Source of the DNA: Camarhynchus parvulus | Lineage: Eukaryota > Chordata > Aves > Passeriformes > Thraupidae | Assembly: GCF_901933205.1 (NCBI RefSeq) | Contig: NC_044582.1 | Location: 12,939,820-13,003,819 of the forward strand | Length of the DNA: 64,000 nt | Direction: 5' to 3' | In this document: in pieces, positions 36,401-47,479 of the stretch | Position numbering within the stretch: position 1 is the stretch's first letter | Layout of the letters: each line of letters starts with the position of its first letter | Position numbers and translations under genes: made by a program | The notes under the pieces: model-generated | Database searches by the model: none | Seen by the model: only the letters and a program-made list of their open reading frames with translations | Told to the model about the DNA's origin: nothing

Positions 36401-38605
36401 CAATTATTTTAGAGTTGTATGGAAGCTTATGCAAAGTACTGCAGCAGGAACACTTGGTTCTTTTTTTTCCTTCTCAACCTGCAGTCCCTAAAGCATTACT
36501 TCAAGATAAAAATTTGAGCAGATTTCCATCTGTTTCTTGCTCCAGTGGTTGGTGTTTGTGCTGTGTGGTGGCTTGGTTCCAGAGGCGCAGGAGCAGAGTG
36601 TCCCGTGCTGGTTTGGGTGCCGGGGCTCTGTCAGAGCAGGGCTCAGGGCCAGGTTCCAGCACTGTCAGCTCTGAAGAGAGGTGTATTGTACCTCAGCTTC
36701 ACACCTGCTGGGCAAGTGTTGGCATGCTTAGGCTATTACTTAAAGGAGAGGCATCACTTCTTGTTCAAAGTTTTCATCTGTCATTGCATTTTGTAAATAA
36801 CCTACTGTGGCTGTGACAGGGTGCACGCTGGCTATGCCCCTTCCGTGGCTTTTTTATTATTTTTAGACATTTTTAGGCAAAAGGGTACATCCTTTCCTGA
36901 ATACTTGTACATTTTGAATGATGCTAAGGAAGATGCCAACCTACTAATATTAAACATTAAACCTGTCTTGACTGTGTTCAGAAGTAGTTTTAGACTCTTC
37001 AGTGACTTTAGAGGCACCTCTCGAGGTGTTTGGGTCAGTTAGTCCATGGTAGGTGTGAAGCTGCTCCTCCAGTGAAGTCAGCGCAAATTGGAGGCTGCAG
37101 AGCGATTGCTCGTGGCTGCAGAATGTCTGCACTCTGCAGCAGTGGTGAAATTTTGGAGAGAACAGAGTTACTATTTGAAGGAGAAGATCCTATTTCAGCT
37201 TTTTTTTTTTATGCTTCTAGAGAAGAGTGCTATAAATAGTGGAAAAAGAAAACTTTCTTTCATGGTACAAAATTCTTGTGCGTGCTTTGTTCCAAAACAC
37301 TTCTGAGCATATTTCACTCAGCCATATATGTGTCTGTATTAATATACTCTGAAAGTTATGGCTATAATGGATCCCCAGCTTGCTGAGTCGGAGTAGTTTT
37401 GTGTGACAGCACATATGCTTGTCAAAAAAGATTCTTTGAGTAAATCTGTTGAAGAAAATATTTTTGTAAACCTGCAAGAGCCATAGTTATATCTGAGTTA
37501 CATGTAAGGATCAAAATGATTAGCCAGGAATCTAATACTGTGCAGGGAGATCTTCAGTTTTATGCTGCACTTCTTCATTATATACTTAAGTAAAGAAAAA
37601 AGGCTCACTACATATGTATCATAACTGTTTTCTACTGCAAATTACATTTTTCTGAATGGACATCAATGGCAATAAATACTTACATACATGGATGGATTAA
37701 AGTGCTATCTTAGCACAGTTCTTAGATCATGTTATTTTGTGGGGAAAAAAATTATACCTGGCACTTAAAATATTCCTGAAAATCCTACAAACACAAAAAT
37801 TATGAATGAGTAATAACACAGATAAAGAATATGTTAAATTTATTACTCAGAGGCACACTGTAAAGCAAGAGAAAAGGTTAGATGATCCACAGTGATTCTC
37901 CTAGACCACTTACTAAATATGCACCACCTTTTTATTATTATTTTAATTTGTGATCCAAACACTGGATATGATTACTTCATCAGTGAATTATCAAGTCTAA
38001 AATTTTACTCAAATATTTTGAACTGTAGTTCTGTATAGTAAACTGTTCTAGAATGATCAATTTACATTGGTAAAGGGGCAGCCTTCATTTCTAACTTTTT
38101 TTCCTCTGCAAAATGAAATTCCAGTAACATACATACTTAAATATAAAAGCTGCTTTTGGAAAAGTATATAATCATGGAAAATAGTTTATTAAAGGTACTG
38201 TAAGGTCTAAACTGATGTGTTGCTTACCACAAGAGGGCACATTCAGTCACTTCACAGTTTGTCCTGCAGAATGAAATATTTCCAAGCTGATATTTTGTAT
38301 CATACAAGAGATTAAAAATTTCATATGTTAAGTACGTTGTTCTTTTCTGAATTGCTTTACTCTTAAAATAAGATTTAATAATGCACTGCATTTCTATATT
38401 GTTTTAAAGTGGCTGACACAGATTTTGAAATTAAGTTTATTTTTTCTTATATCTTTCTCAGACTCTCTATTGGGCATCAATAAAAGAATCTCTTCCCAAA
38501 TGGGAAGAGTTTCTTTTAGGAAGAGCAGAAGTTCCTATTGGCTTTAAGAAAATGAAAGCTACAAAGCAGAGCATAAACTACCCTGAAGAAGATTCACAAA
38601 AATAA
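30368..38605 (+). CDS. C3orf14: C3orf14 homologue, small uncharacterised protein (131 residues)
   Basis: Complete CDS: join 30368-30420, 31139-31262, 35898-35972 and 38462-38605. All junctions are GT/AG and the frame is kept. The product resembles human C3orf14 (128 residues): shared patterns are RRHEEI near residue 14, LLQQME near 25-30, KDIEAAEK-like [12 protein letters not shown] at 60-71, [11 protein letters not shown] around 75-85, YWAS and the near-invariant [11 protein letters not shown] at about 96-106. The N-terminal three quarters are rich in Glu, Lys, Arg, Gln and Leu and look helical, possibly coiled-coil. There is no signal peptide, membrane segment or catalytic motif. Its biochemical role is not known to me. 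The start is supported by an in-frame stop in exon 1. Position between PTPRG and FEZF2 matches the human locus, which confirms orthology. Confidence 0.93.
30421..31138 (+). other. C3orf14: C3orf14 intron 2
   Basis: 718-nt intron from GTGAGT to TCCTTTGTAG; nothing further recognised. Confidence 0.85.
31139..31262 (+). CDS. C3orf14: C3orf14 exon 3
   Basis: 124 nt: completes the split Ile codon, then [15 protein letters not shown] to KRNAALLN. Acceptor CCTTTGTAG, donor AAT|GTAAGT. It encodes the charged helical segment. Confidence 0.93.
31263..35897 (+). other. C3orf14: C3orf14 intron 3
   Basis: 4.6-kb AT-rich intron. A pyrimidine-rich stretch at about 34960-35145 produces overlapping chance frames. 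No exon or repeat family is recognised. Confidence 0.8.
35898..35972 (+). CDS. C3orf14: C3orf14 exon 4
   Basis: 75 nt, exactly 25 codons, [15 protein letters not shown] through HPDTVKLE. Acceptor TGTGTTTTAG, donor GAA|GTAAGT. Confidence 0.93.
35973..38461 (+). other. C3orf14: C3orf14 intron 4
   Basis: 2.5-kb intron. A GC-richer part at about 36540-36700 lies in a 187-codon open frame (36253-36816) with no recognised homology. A good CTCF-like motif lies at 38227-38240. Confidence 0.8.
38227..38240 (+). promoter_or_regulatory. CTCF-like motif, forward
   Basis: CCACAAGAGGGCAC matches the CTCF core CCA(C/G)NAG(A/G)(G/T)GGC very closely, in forward orientation inside C3orf14 intron 4. Motif evidence only. 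Confidence 0.5.
38462..38605 (+). CDS. C3orf14: C3orf14 exon 5 (terminal coding)
   Basis: 144 nt including TAA at 38603-38605. It encodes [19 protein letters not shown] to the C-terminus YPEEDSQK. Acceptor TATCTTTCTCAG. The [11 protein letters not shown] block is the best conserved piece of the family. Confidence 0.94.
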   Translation, partial: TLYWASIKESLPKWEEFLLGRAEVPIGFKKMKATKQSINYPEEDSQK

Positions 38606-38740
38606 ACATTTTAGTTTCATTTTGTTTTGTAATTTATCACTTAAGCAGAGAAGATCATCCAGATATCAACAGAATACCATGCCATTAAACTGAAATGTGA
38701 ATAATTTAAATTAAAATTAATTATATAGGATTATTTAATT
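38606..38740 (+). other. C3orf14: C3orf14 3' UTR, proximal part (end uncertain)
   Basis: ATTAAA variants at 38684-38689 and 38710-38715 would give a short 3' UTR. Canonical AATAAA signals further on (40011-40016, 42604-42609) would give a longer one. Which is used cannot be seen from the sequence. Confidence 0.4.
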
Positions 38741-39395
38741 CCATTGTTGCACTGTGTACAAGTCCTTATTTTTATTCTGTACTAGAGAAGCAATCCTCAA
38801 ATGGTCTTTTAGGATCAAGAATGAGAAACATTTGTGTATAGATTTCCACCAAGGCAATTGGGTTTTCAGTGTGAGAAGAGTTTTATGTTATTTTTAATCC
38901 TCTGCTTCTACATATAAGTGCGATAAGTAAAGACAGATTCTTGCATTATCTTTCTTCACTTCAGTCATCTGTGCTGCATGCCTGCTCGTGGATGAGGCAG
39001 AAAAGAAGAATTTACTGTTAGCAGAAAAGGCAGACTGTGCATCAGAGTAGCCTTGGTTTAGCACCAGGAACCTGTGCAGGAACCTTCACAAGAGCAGTTG
39101 CAGAAGGAACAAACTTGAATTTCTGCATCTGGTTTTCCCTGTTTTTTGTCATTGCCACTTTCATCACTCGTACACCTCACTCCAGGCAGCTTTTCCCAGC
39201 CTCCTTCTGCCTACATTGTATTTGTTGTCTAATGGGTGGGCAAACGAATCTCTAGGGCTTTTTGCTCCTTCTAGGCTGCTCTTAATTCTATTTTCTTTCT
39301 GCTGATATAATCTACAAGTAAGAACTTTCTGAGGCATGGAAAGTTTTGAAGAAGCAAACTGAAAGGTAACCGGACAGTGACTTTCCACAAAGCCT

Positions 39396-39565
39396 GGGAA
39401 AGCTGTTCAATGACTGAAAATGAGAATATTATGTCTTCAGCTTCTGGGAAGCTGTTCAATGACTGAAAATTAAAATATTACGTCTTCAACTTCTAGAAGT
39501 TGAAGATTACATCTTCTAGAAGTTGAAGACGTAATATTTTCATTTTCAGTCATTGAATAGCTTCC
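39396..39565 (+). repeat. Direct plus inverted repeat forming a long hairpin
   Basis: A roughly 49-bp unit occurs three times: forward at 39396-39445, forward at 39446-39494 and inverted at 39518-39565. The second and third copies differ at about two positions plus one end base, so they can pair as a near-perfect 48-bp stem with a loop of only about 23 nt. Inside the second copy's end lies the perfect 22-bp palindrome at 39484-39505 (core AACTTCTAGAAGTT). No transposon family is recognised. Confidence 0.9.
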
Positions 39566-41611
39566 GAGGTTCCTCCTATAGAGGTGCAGTATCAGTGAGT
39601 TTTAATTGTACTGAGCTAACTTGGCATGAAAAATTCACTGGTACAGAACTTCTAGAAGTGTCAGTTCAGTGGAAGATCCTTTCTGGTGTGTGACATGGCC
39701 TGCAAAAAAATTCTTTCCTAAGCAAAAGAAGCCGATAAAATATTAATTTCTTTTATTGTTAAGAACTTGGACAGGTTAACAGTCAGTATACTGTTAAAAT
39801 TTAATCTCTTGCAACAACGTCATTCCACCCCCAACCTGGAAGTAGTAGGAAAAAAAAAGTACCTCTGCAAGTGTCTGAGGATATGAAAATGTAATGATTG
39901 CAAATATTACTAATCTGCTAGTTATCTGACCTATGCATCTTCATACTACATAGAGACCCCACCATTCAAAAAACATTATATCCCTATGCAGCATGAAGAA
40001 TCACTGACACAATAAAATCAAAACTTCAGGTGCAATATTAAATTGTGTATTTTCCACAGGAATATTAGGAGTTCATTTTAAACTTTTTCTATTGAAGTGT
40101 CCATTAAACTGATAACTTTTTACAGAAACTGCCATCTTAGAATTATCCTGTTGAGTGGGTGTTGGTGTTTGTAACAATAACGTTGTTTTCATAATATGTG
40201 ATGGCAGATTAGCACGCTTCTCTGCAGTGTTGTTAACAGTTGTAATTAAGGAATAAACAGTAAAGGGTGTCAGTCCGATGACAATTTCATCTATAGTGTC
40301 ACAATACAAAATGTCACAAAATATTAGAACTGTTATATAACTACAAAAATATCAAATTAGGCTTTCATCTTACAAGCTGAGAGCTTAAAAAAAACTTGGC
40401 ATAGAGACCATTGCAATTTTATACCTACTCAGTGTTCTGTCACAAAGACAACTTGGTAATATTTTCTTCTGTAAACTCACAATGTGATTCTCAATCTGAT
40501 TTAGTGGGAATGTGTATGGATCTTACAGTTGTATAGCTCACGTTTAAAAAGCAAATAATTGGAACCATTTGAGCACACAAGAATGGAAAACCTATTATAG
40601 ATGATACTCAGAATGAAGGGATGAATGAACAATTACTAACAAAGAATGGGACTCATCCTGTTCATTGCATCCAAAGGGAAAACACTTCAACAAAAATCTG
40701 GGCCCCTAAGTACTTTATACATGGAATAATCTGAGTCTTTATCTCTTCTGACTCTGCCTAACCACTGGGACACAATGCAGGTTCTCACTCTCCTTGCACT
40801 GGTGCTTTCCCCTGAAAGGAGATCTGGTGTGTGGACATGGAGTGCATGGCAGCTCCATGGGTGAGAGTTTGGCAGTGTGCATGAAAGGCACCTGCAAGCA
40901 GGGTTAGAGTGCTTACCCTGCTGCAGTTAGGTGCTCACATAGCATGCCTGAGAGTAAAATGAAATTATCTTCAAAGAAGGAATTTAATTTTATTTCCTGC
41001 AGCATAACTTTAGAAACAATAGGGCAACTAGTTCAAGGAAAACTATGTAGGAACATGTCCAGGAAAATAACAACTGAATGAAGAGAACCATTTAAAGCAG
41101 GAATATGTGTAGGTAACTGTTCTCAGAGACAATGGCCTTCATGTTGGCCTGTGGTTTGAAACAAATAAATGCAATAGCCTATGACTGTGAAATAGCACAG
41201 TAATACGGGCAGGGGCAAGTGTCTGCTGAGTTGGGCCATGCAGTGGCAAGGGACCACAATTATATGGGATCTCCTGCTCTACTTAGATTTGTTGAGTTTA
41301 ATTTGCCATGGCTGGGCTAGCTTGATACTTGCCTTTTTATAGATACAGATTTGAGAAAGCAAATGTAAAATTTTGGTGTGCTTTAAAAAAATTTAAGAAT
41401 CCCCCTTAGTGATTTGTACTGGTATGCCTATGAGATCTTGAATGGGTATTCTTCACCAAGTCAAGGCTGTCACTTCAAACATATTGATTCTATGTAGTTA
41501 TACCCTATCTTATCCCAAGCATTTATATATATAAAAGAAAATATAAAATACAGGAATTACATCATATATATCTTTTGTAATATCCTACTCATCGTGAGTA
41601 AATTTTTTTCT

Positions 41612-41712
41612 CAAAAAAAAAAAAAACAAAAGAACAAACTCACCACATCCCCCCAAAAGAACAGAAAAACCAAAGACAAACAAAAAAAAAAAGCCAAAAA
41701 AAAAGCACACTC
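41612..41712. repeat. A-rich low-complexity tract
   Basis: About 100 bp dominated by A runs with interspersed C (CAAAAAAAAAAAAAAC, CCAAAGACAAAC), ending in CCCCCCGCCCC. Simple low-complexity sequence. Confidence 0.85.
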
Positions 41713-43619
41713 CCCCCGCCCCAAACTTGTTACTCTATAGTCTTGACTTGCTGCCTGCCCTTTTGTGTTACAATAAATGTATACATAAGGTGCAGTGGTC
41801 CTCAGGGCCTGTTGCTTCCTGTGCTTTTCTGTTAGGTGGGGGACAGCAACTCAGTAAAGGGCAGTGAGAAAACCCAAAGGTCTTCTTGTTTGTAAGTTAA
41901 TCTTTTAGTATCTTGCAAGAAGAAATAATTAATCATACTTTTCTAGGTTAATGCACAGATGAGTAACCCCAATACTAACCCAGGAGAACAGCCTGTTTAC
42001 CCATCTTGTCACCTCTACCATCACATTCCCAAGCTTTTTACTTTCTCAGTTATTCTGGCTGTGGGGGCAGGAGCAGAAGGCAAGGCATGTTACTTTTCCC
42101 TAACATAGGAAATTTCTTACTCTGCAGAATCTTCCACAAGCCTATTAATTTAATTTGAGAGTATATTGAAATAGTAAGTTGGTTTAGATGCATATCTGAC
42201 ACTATGGTATCCTCTTGATTGTGTTTATTCAGGGTCATGTTTTTATAGAAGTTGGGAGCTGATTTTTAGGCTGAGCTTATAGTTCTTAATTTCTGTCTTT
42301 TTCATTCCCATAGAGCAGGTTGGGGATGTAGTTGCTCAGTTTGAGCTTGTTGGTACTGAAAAATAAGAAAACCAAATTTAAAAGGGAATGTACTTTTAGA
42401 GGTTATATCTGAAAGAAAACATTATTTACTCCATAATGGTAATTTTCATAATATTTTAATACTTGTGTTCAGATACAACTTGACCTTAAATATCACCCCA
42501 AATGCAAGCTGTTTTAACATATTTGTAATGCTAAGGTCTTCATTACTGTGATATTCTGTTTGCTCAAGGATTATAATCCATGGATATACTGTGTTATAGT
42601 TGAAATAAAGCTTTGATCAGTGTTGCATTCCATGTATGAGTTGGATGTAACTTGGTGCCTGCTGCAGCCAAGTGTGAGCAACGAGTAGGCCAGTGATAAA
42701 TAACTTTGCTTAGGTATGGTGTTTGTTTTCCTCTGACTCTGATATACAATATTAATCTGCTGAGTGAAGATTAAAATCTCGGAAGTTTACTGATGAAAAA
42801 TCCAAATGTAATGAATCCCAGATCGATTATTTTCACTCTTCCTATTGTTTCATAATGTGTAAGCTAAATTACTTCAGATATGCGATTACTAGGAAGATGT
42901 AGATACAGATACTTAAACCCTTGCTAAGGAAACAGGTGGGGGAAAATGGTTCTTTAGTACATCCTCCTGCTGTGTGAAACTCTTTGTCTTTGCTATAAAT
43001 AGGGTGATTTAATTTGGGAATTTGCTACTCCTTTTAAACACAGTTAAAACAGCTCTTGAAAATGCGCTAAGCTGTACCCGCTGTGTTTGTAGCCTTCCAG
43101 TTGTAGCTTTTACATTTGGCTTACTTTGAATACGTGTGTTTTTAACGCATACGGATGGAAAGTATGCTCACTTCTTCCCATAAGTTTTATCGCTGTGATG
43201 ATAATCTTAAAAATAAATGTGTGGTGTTCTTTCCCCTCACTCTCAGTCGTATCACCTACCAGAAAACCCTAATAAGCAACAAAATAGTGTGAGACAGTAT
43301 TTACATCACACTTTTGAAACAGATTCAAGCAGAACCAGCTGCTGTAAGATTATTTTACAAATCTATTGTAAATTAATAAAAGGAAAAAATTGCCTTCCTT
43401 TAGGTAAATTACAATCTCCTTTACTAATTACCGTAGCTTGAAGCCGCAGTAAATAAGTACCTGCCTCACTGCGGTGAATGGGAAATGAGAAATGTAATTT
43501 TGGTAACCAGACTTGCCTTTCTTTACCCATTTAGTTCGTATGTGTTCCAATAGCTTCATTCACGGAGCTGTGAGCGTTGCTCAATAAAAGCTTCCGGAGG
43601 ATAATGTGTTCAAAGTGAA

Positions 43620-43990
43620 GCACATGCCGGCAGCTTTGTTCAGCGCCGCCGAACCTGCGCGCTGCGCTCCGCGGCCGCGCTCGCCCCGCGCCCCACCGCT
43701 GCGGGCTCTGCCCGAGGGGCAGCGCTGCTTCCAGCCGGGAAAACGCCAAGCCAAGCGGCTGTGGGAAAGGGAGAAAGGAGGGGATAAAAAACCCCGAACG
43801 AACCCAAGCCCGTTTCTCGGTGGTTGCCCGGTGGGAAGTGAGGTCGCTGTGCGCGGGGGAGGACAGGCGGGTGCCGGGCGGTCCGAGCGGGGCGCGGGCA
43901 CTGCGGGAGCGGTGCGCTGGGAGAGAGGGAACGGGAAGCGCATTGTGTGTGTGTCCTCCCTCACTCAACGGCGCCGAGACTCCCAGGAAA
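43620..43990. promoter_or_regulatory. Orphan CpG island
   Basis: Dense CpG (for example CGCGCTGCGCTCCGCGGCCG) between AT-rich flanks, about 6 kb past the FEZF2 poly(A) signal and 5 kb past the C3orf14 stop. No annotated-type gene starts here that I recognise. It could be a promoter of a non-coding transcript or part of a Polycomb-type domain around FEZF2. Confidence 0.5.
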
Positions 43991-44199
43991 GCTCTGGGCA
44001 GCAGGTTTGATGCCTTGGAAACGCTCGTAATAATAATCTTAAGGGTAAAAAATGTACCCGTAAATCCCTAGGAAAAAGGCTTGTCTATGTGACCCAAAGT
44101 GTCGCGGTCCCCAGAAAACTGGAATTTGTGTTTAGAGGATGCTTAAACTACTGCAGCCGCTTTGCTCTGTTTCTCGGACATTTCTTTGTATTAAGTTTC

Positions 44200-44460
44200 C
44201 GGGTACACTTGTCTTTTTCCTCTATAATTAGCTTTCTTTTGCTGGATTCATTGATAGATACGATAATCCAGTGTTGGTAATATCTCAATTCATTAACATA
44301 ATGAATCAGAAGGGAGAGGCTGATAATAAATCAGAAAGCTTCTATTTATGTGAAATATCTTGGCAACTGGCAGCAGTGAGAAGGCAGTAGAAGGAGTATC
44401 AGACGCTTAACGGGACCTCGGGAGCGATTGCAGGAGGTCTCAGGTGCTCTCTGCGGTTTA
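44200..44460. promoter_or_regulatory. Candidate enhancer block with palindromic homeodomain site
   Basis: AT-rich block between two CpG islands. It contains ATAATTAG, CGATAATCC (bicoid/OTX-type TAATCC) and the perfect inverted repeat ATTCATTA-ACA-TAATGAAT at 44288-44306. Call based on motif density and context only. Confidence 0.35.
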
Positions 44461-45199
44461 AGCGCCTGAGCCCTTCACAGGACAATCGTGTCCATTGCAG
44501 CGGCGCTGATGTGGAAAAATACCTGGCTCCCGTGGCCTGGGTCTCCCAGGTGGTTCAAAGCGCCATCCCCGTTGTGTTTGGGCTCCCGGCCGCCCCGCGG
44601 GCTGGGACAGGGATCCCATTGTCCCCCACCGCTGCCGTGGCCCCGTTTGTGGCATTGCCCGCGGGCTGGGGCGGCCCGCAAGGGGCCGGGGATGCTCCGA
44701 GAGCCTCGGCGAGGAGCTGGGAGAGAGAAGTGGGTCCAGCGAGGTCCCCACTCCTTGTCCCATCGGCTGAGACTACTTCTGTGCCCGGATCAGATATCTT
44801 TTAAAGTTTGTCATCAGCCTGCTTCTTCTGCCAACGCAGAAGACGGCAAAGATGCAAATATTTGTACAAGTCAAGTTTTGTGTTGTTTCGGGTTTATACA
44901 CCCAGAATTCTGGGAGCGGACCTTTTCTGTGATCTGTGTCTGACAGCATTTTGTCCCCATTTGGGATAAAAGGGTGTTTCGGTGACTAAACAGGCTCTTA
45001 CCAGAGTCACTTTAAAGCTGAGTTTAAGATCACTGGTGACTCGAAGCACCCGCACTGAACGGCTGCTTGTGCTCCTGGGGAGCACGCCCGAGGCTCCCTG
45101 AGGGCTGAGCCACATGGCCCAGCTGCAGCTTCAGCACCTTATGAGGAGAAGCAGCCAGTGAAACAGAGAGCACAGAAGTCTAAATGTACCCTTTTCCTT

Positions 45200-45340
45200 T
45201 TTCTTTTTTTTTTTTTTTAATTTTTAATTGAGGGCACGTGTTGCCCGTAATTCAATCAATTAAGCAATTGCAGTAAATCAATGAGATAAATACAAATAAC
45301 ACGAGGCTACGGCTTTGAGCTAGGTAGGGTTAGCAATAAG
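45200..45340. promoter_or_regulatory. Candidate regulatory block (poly-T, E-box, homeodomain motifs)
   Basis: A poly-T run is followed by TTTTAATTGAGG, the E-box CACGTG, and GTAATTCAATCAATTAAGC. It lies about 7.2 kb downstream of the inferred FEZF2 transcription start. Confidence 0.3.
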
Positions 45341-46192
45341 AGTAGGCTGAGGGTGGGGTTAAAAGCTGGGGCAGCGTCACTTGGAGAATCAGGGTGTGTG
45401 GTGGAAACCAGCTAGTAAGGGAATTTCCCCCTCTCCCTTACGTGTCTTCTCTGAGGTGCTCTGGTGACGATGTTGGTCAGCATAGCACCGTACCTGTGAC
45501 AGGGCTGCTGAGAAGGTGGGGAGGTGGGAGGGTGACTGCCCCTTTAGGGCAAAGCTGGCCGTGATGTGGGGTCTAAGTGCAGGAATCTTCAGGAGAGGAC
45601 GGCCGTGGGGTGGCTGGCCGGCCATGGGGTGACAGCGGTAGTCGCTCCAGGATGGCAGTCCAAGGGATGGGTGCCCTTCCCTGCTGGTGGCCCCCTGTGC
45701 CTGCACAGCCCCAGAAGGGACACCTGCCCCATCTGCATGAGGTTCTCAACGGGTCTAAGGTAGCCGGGCAGGGAGCCTGTCGCCCTCGCTGTGGCCGCTG
45801 TCGGTCCTGGCTGGAGGGAACGCCTCCGCTGGGACCGCCGTGCCGGCTTTTCCCTCGGGTGCCCCTGGAGCCTCAGTCTCTCCACAGAACTCAGCTGTGC
45901 ATGGTGATGCAGCCGCGGCTGTCTGAGGGCACCCAGGGTATAAATTTGAAGGGGTTAGAGGGGACCTGAGGAGAGAGGTGTGAGGAGGTGTTGGGGGAGT
46001 GGGCAGGAGCCCCGCCGTGAGGGCTGGGGAAGGAGCACAAGGGCTGGCAGCAACATCCTAAAGAACAGAAGTGCCCTGATCGCGACCCTAGGAGGGTGAG
46101 GCCCATGAAACCCGTCCCTGGAGGGGACCCTCGTGAATGGCACGCAGGGGTGGGCTGGCACCGTCTAGGCCCAGCAGGCTTACTTAAAAATC

Positions 46193-46200
46193 ATGCAAAT
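46193..46200 (+). promoter_or_regulatory. Octamer (POU) motif
   Basis: Exact ATGCAAAT. It stands in a small AT-rich gap between GC-rich stretches. Confidence 0.4.
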
Positions 46201-46839
46201 ACTTCCGTAAAACGGCTTAAAGCGGCAGAAGGACAAGTCCTACGGGCACCTGGGCTTCCTGGGGGACGCGGCGGTTTGGGAAAGGCATGTGTCAATTTAG
46301 CCCTGGTGTTGACTTAAGCGAAAGTGCTAAGCCATTCCTAAACCTAAGTCAATACAGACTTAAGCCAAAATTGTTATTAACGAGCTCTAATCTGATTTAA
46401 GAGCCTCCGAGCGAGCCGTGTCTACACGACGCGCGTTGCCTTGCGCTGCGCTCCGCGGTGCCCGGTCCGGGGGGGCCGCAGCGGGAGGGGTCGGGCTAAT
46501 GCAGCCCCGGGGAGGAAGGAGGAAGGCGGGTTTTGGGGAGAGCCGGGCCGCCGTGATTTGGGCTGGCCGGTGATCTCCCTCCGCGGGATAACTTCTTAAA
46601 ACTGTACCCAGCTCGGCTGCTCTGGGGCGGTTCGGGTCTGTGCGAGCGCCTCCGGGCCGGGGCTGCCGGGCCCCCTCTGCCGTGCCCGCCCGGGGTAGTG
46701 CCGAGCGCCAGCAGCTCCGCTCGCTCCGAGAGGGACATACCAGTGCATTTCTTCCCCCGTCCCAATGGGGCAGTTGAGCCCTCCACTCCACCCCTCACTG
46801 GGGGCCTTTCTTTTCTTCCTCACCAGCTTTGAGCAGCGC

Positions 46840-47450
46840 TGTTTCAGATTGGCCTTTTTATGTTTGATATAAAGAATAGTTGTTGGCCAATTCCATCTTT
46901 TCATCGCTGCTCTCCAGGCCCGGGTCCAAGCGGCTTGTCAGATGCTCATTAACTCCCCCTTTGGCTCTTTCCAGTGTGTCTCCTAAGCTCATTGTGCCAA
47001 GAACTAGCGCTTCTTTCTCTTTACATGGCTCCCTTTCTCTGCTCCATCAGGGAGACAAATTACTTTCCAAAAGGGATCGCCAGGGATGGTTTAATGAGAA
47101 TTTCTCCAGCGCTGGCCGTGGAAATCAATGTAGTTAACATTCGGTGCACTTAATTGGACTTTTCTCTTCTGCCTCCTTCAAAAAAACTCTGAAGCTATCC
47201 TGTTAATCTCTCATTTGTAATCAATTGTGTTGACTAAACAAAAGTCTAGGTCGTCCTTTCTTCCTGTCCCAGACAATCCTTTGTTGCCTCTAAATGCCTC
47301 ATTCTTGAGTGCTCCTGGTCGTGTAGATGGGTCCGATTTTTGACAGTTCATTATTGCGCTTTTGTCCATTTAATCTCCCTCGCTGTGTTTTGCATGTGCA
47401 TGCCTTAATGAGCTCCGTTGGCAATTAACATGTTTCTAGCAGCAAACTGG
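46840..47450. promoter_or_regulatory. Candidate FEZF2 downstream enhancer with SOX and homeodomain motif cluster
   Basis: About 600 bp of AT-balanced, repeat-free, non-coding sequence between two CpG islands. It holds three SOX-like sites within 65 bp: CAATTGT near 47222, AACAAAAG at 47237-47244 and ACAATCCTTTGTTG at 47273-47286, the last a facing pair. It also has several ATTA/TAAT homeodomain cores (CATTAACT, CTTAATTGG, GGCAATTAAC). It lies about 5.1-5.7 kb downstream of the FEZF2 start. In mouse, a downstream Fezf2 enhancer (E4) responds to SOX4/SOX11; equivalence is inferred, not shown. Confidence 0.45.
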
Positions 47451-47479
47451 TTGCTCAGACGTTTGGAGAGCGGAGTGCA

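Larger units (their letters stand above)
38741..43000. other. AT-rich region downstream of C3orf14
   Basis: No gene supported. It contains the hairpin at 39396-39565, a third copy of the short palindrome CTTCTAGAAG near 39650, an A-rich low-complexity tract at about 41612-41712, and several AATAAA hexamers. It may partly be an extended C3orf14 3' UTR. Confidence 0.6.

Noticed and set aside
41612..41712. A-rich tract considered as the tail of a retroposed gene
   Set aside because: No coding or retrotransposon sequence could be recognised upstream of it; it looks like simple low-complexity DNA.
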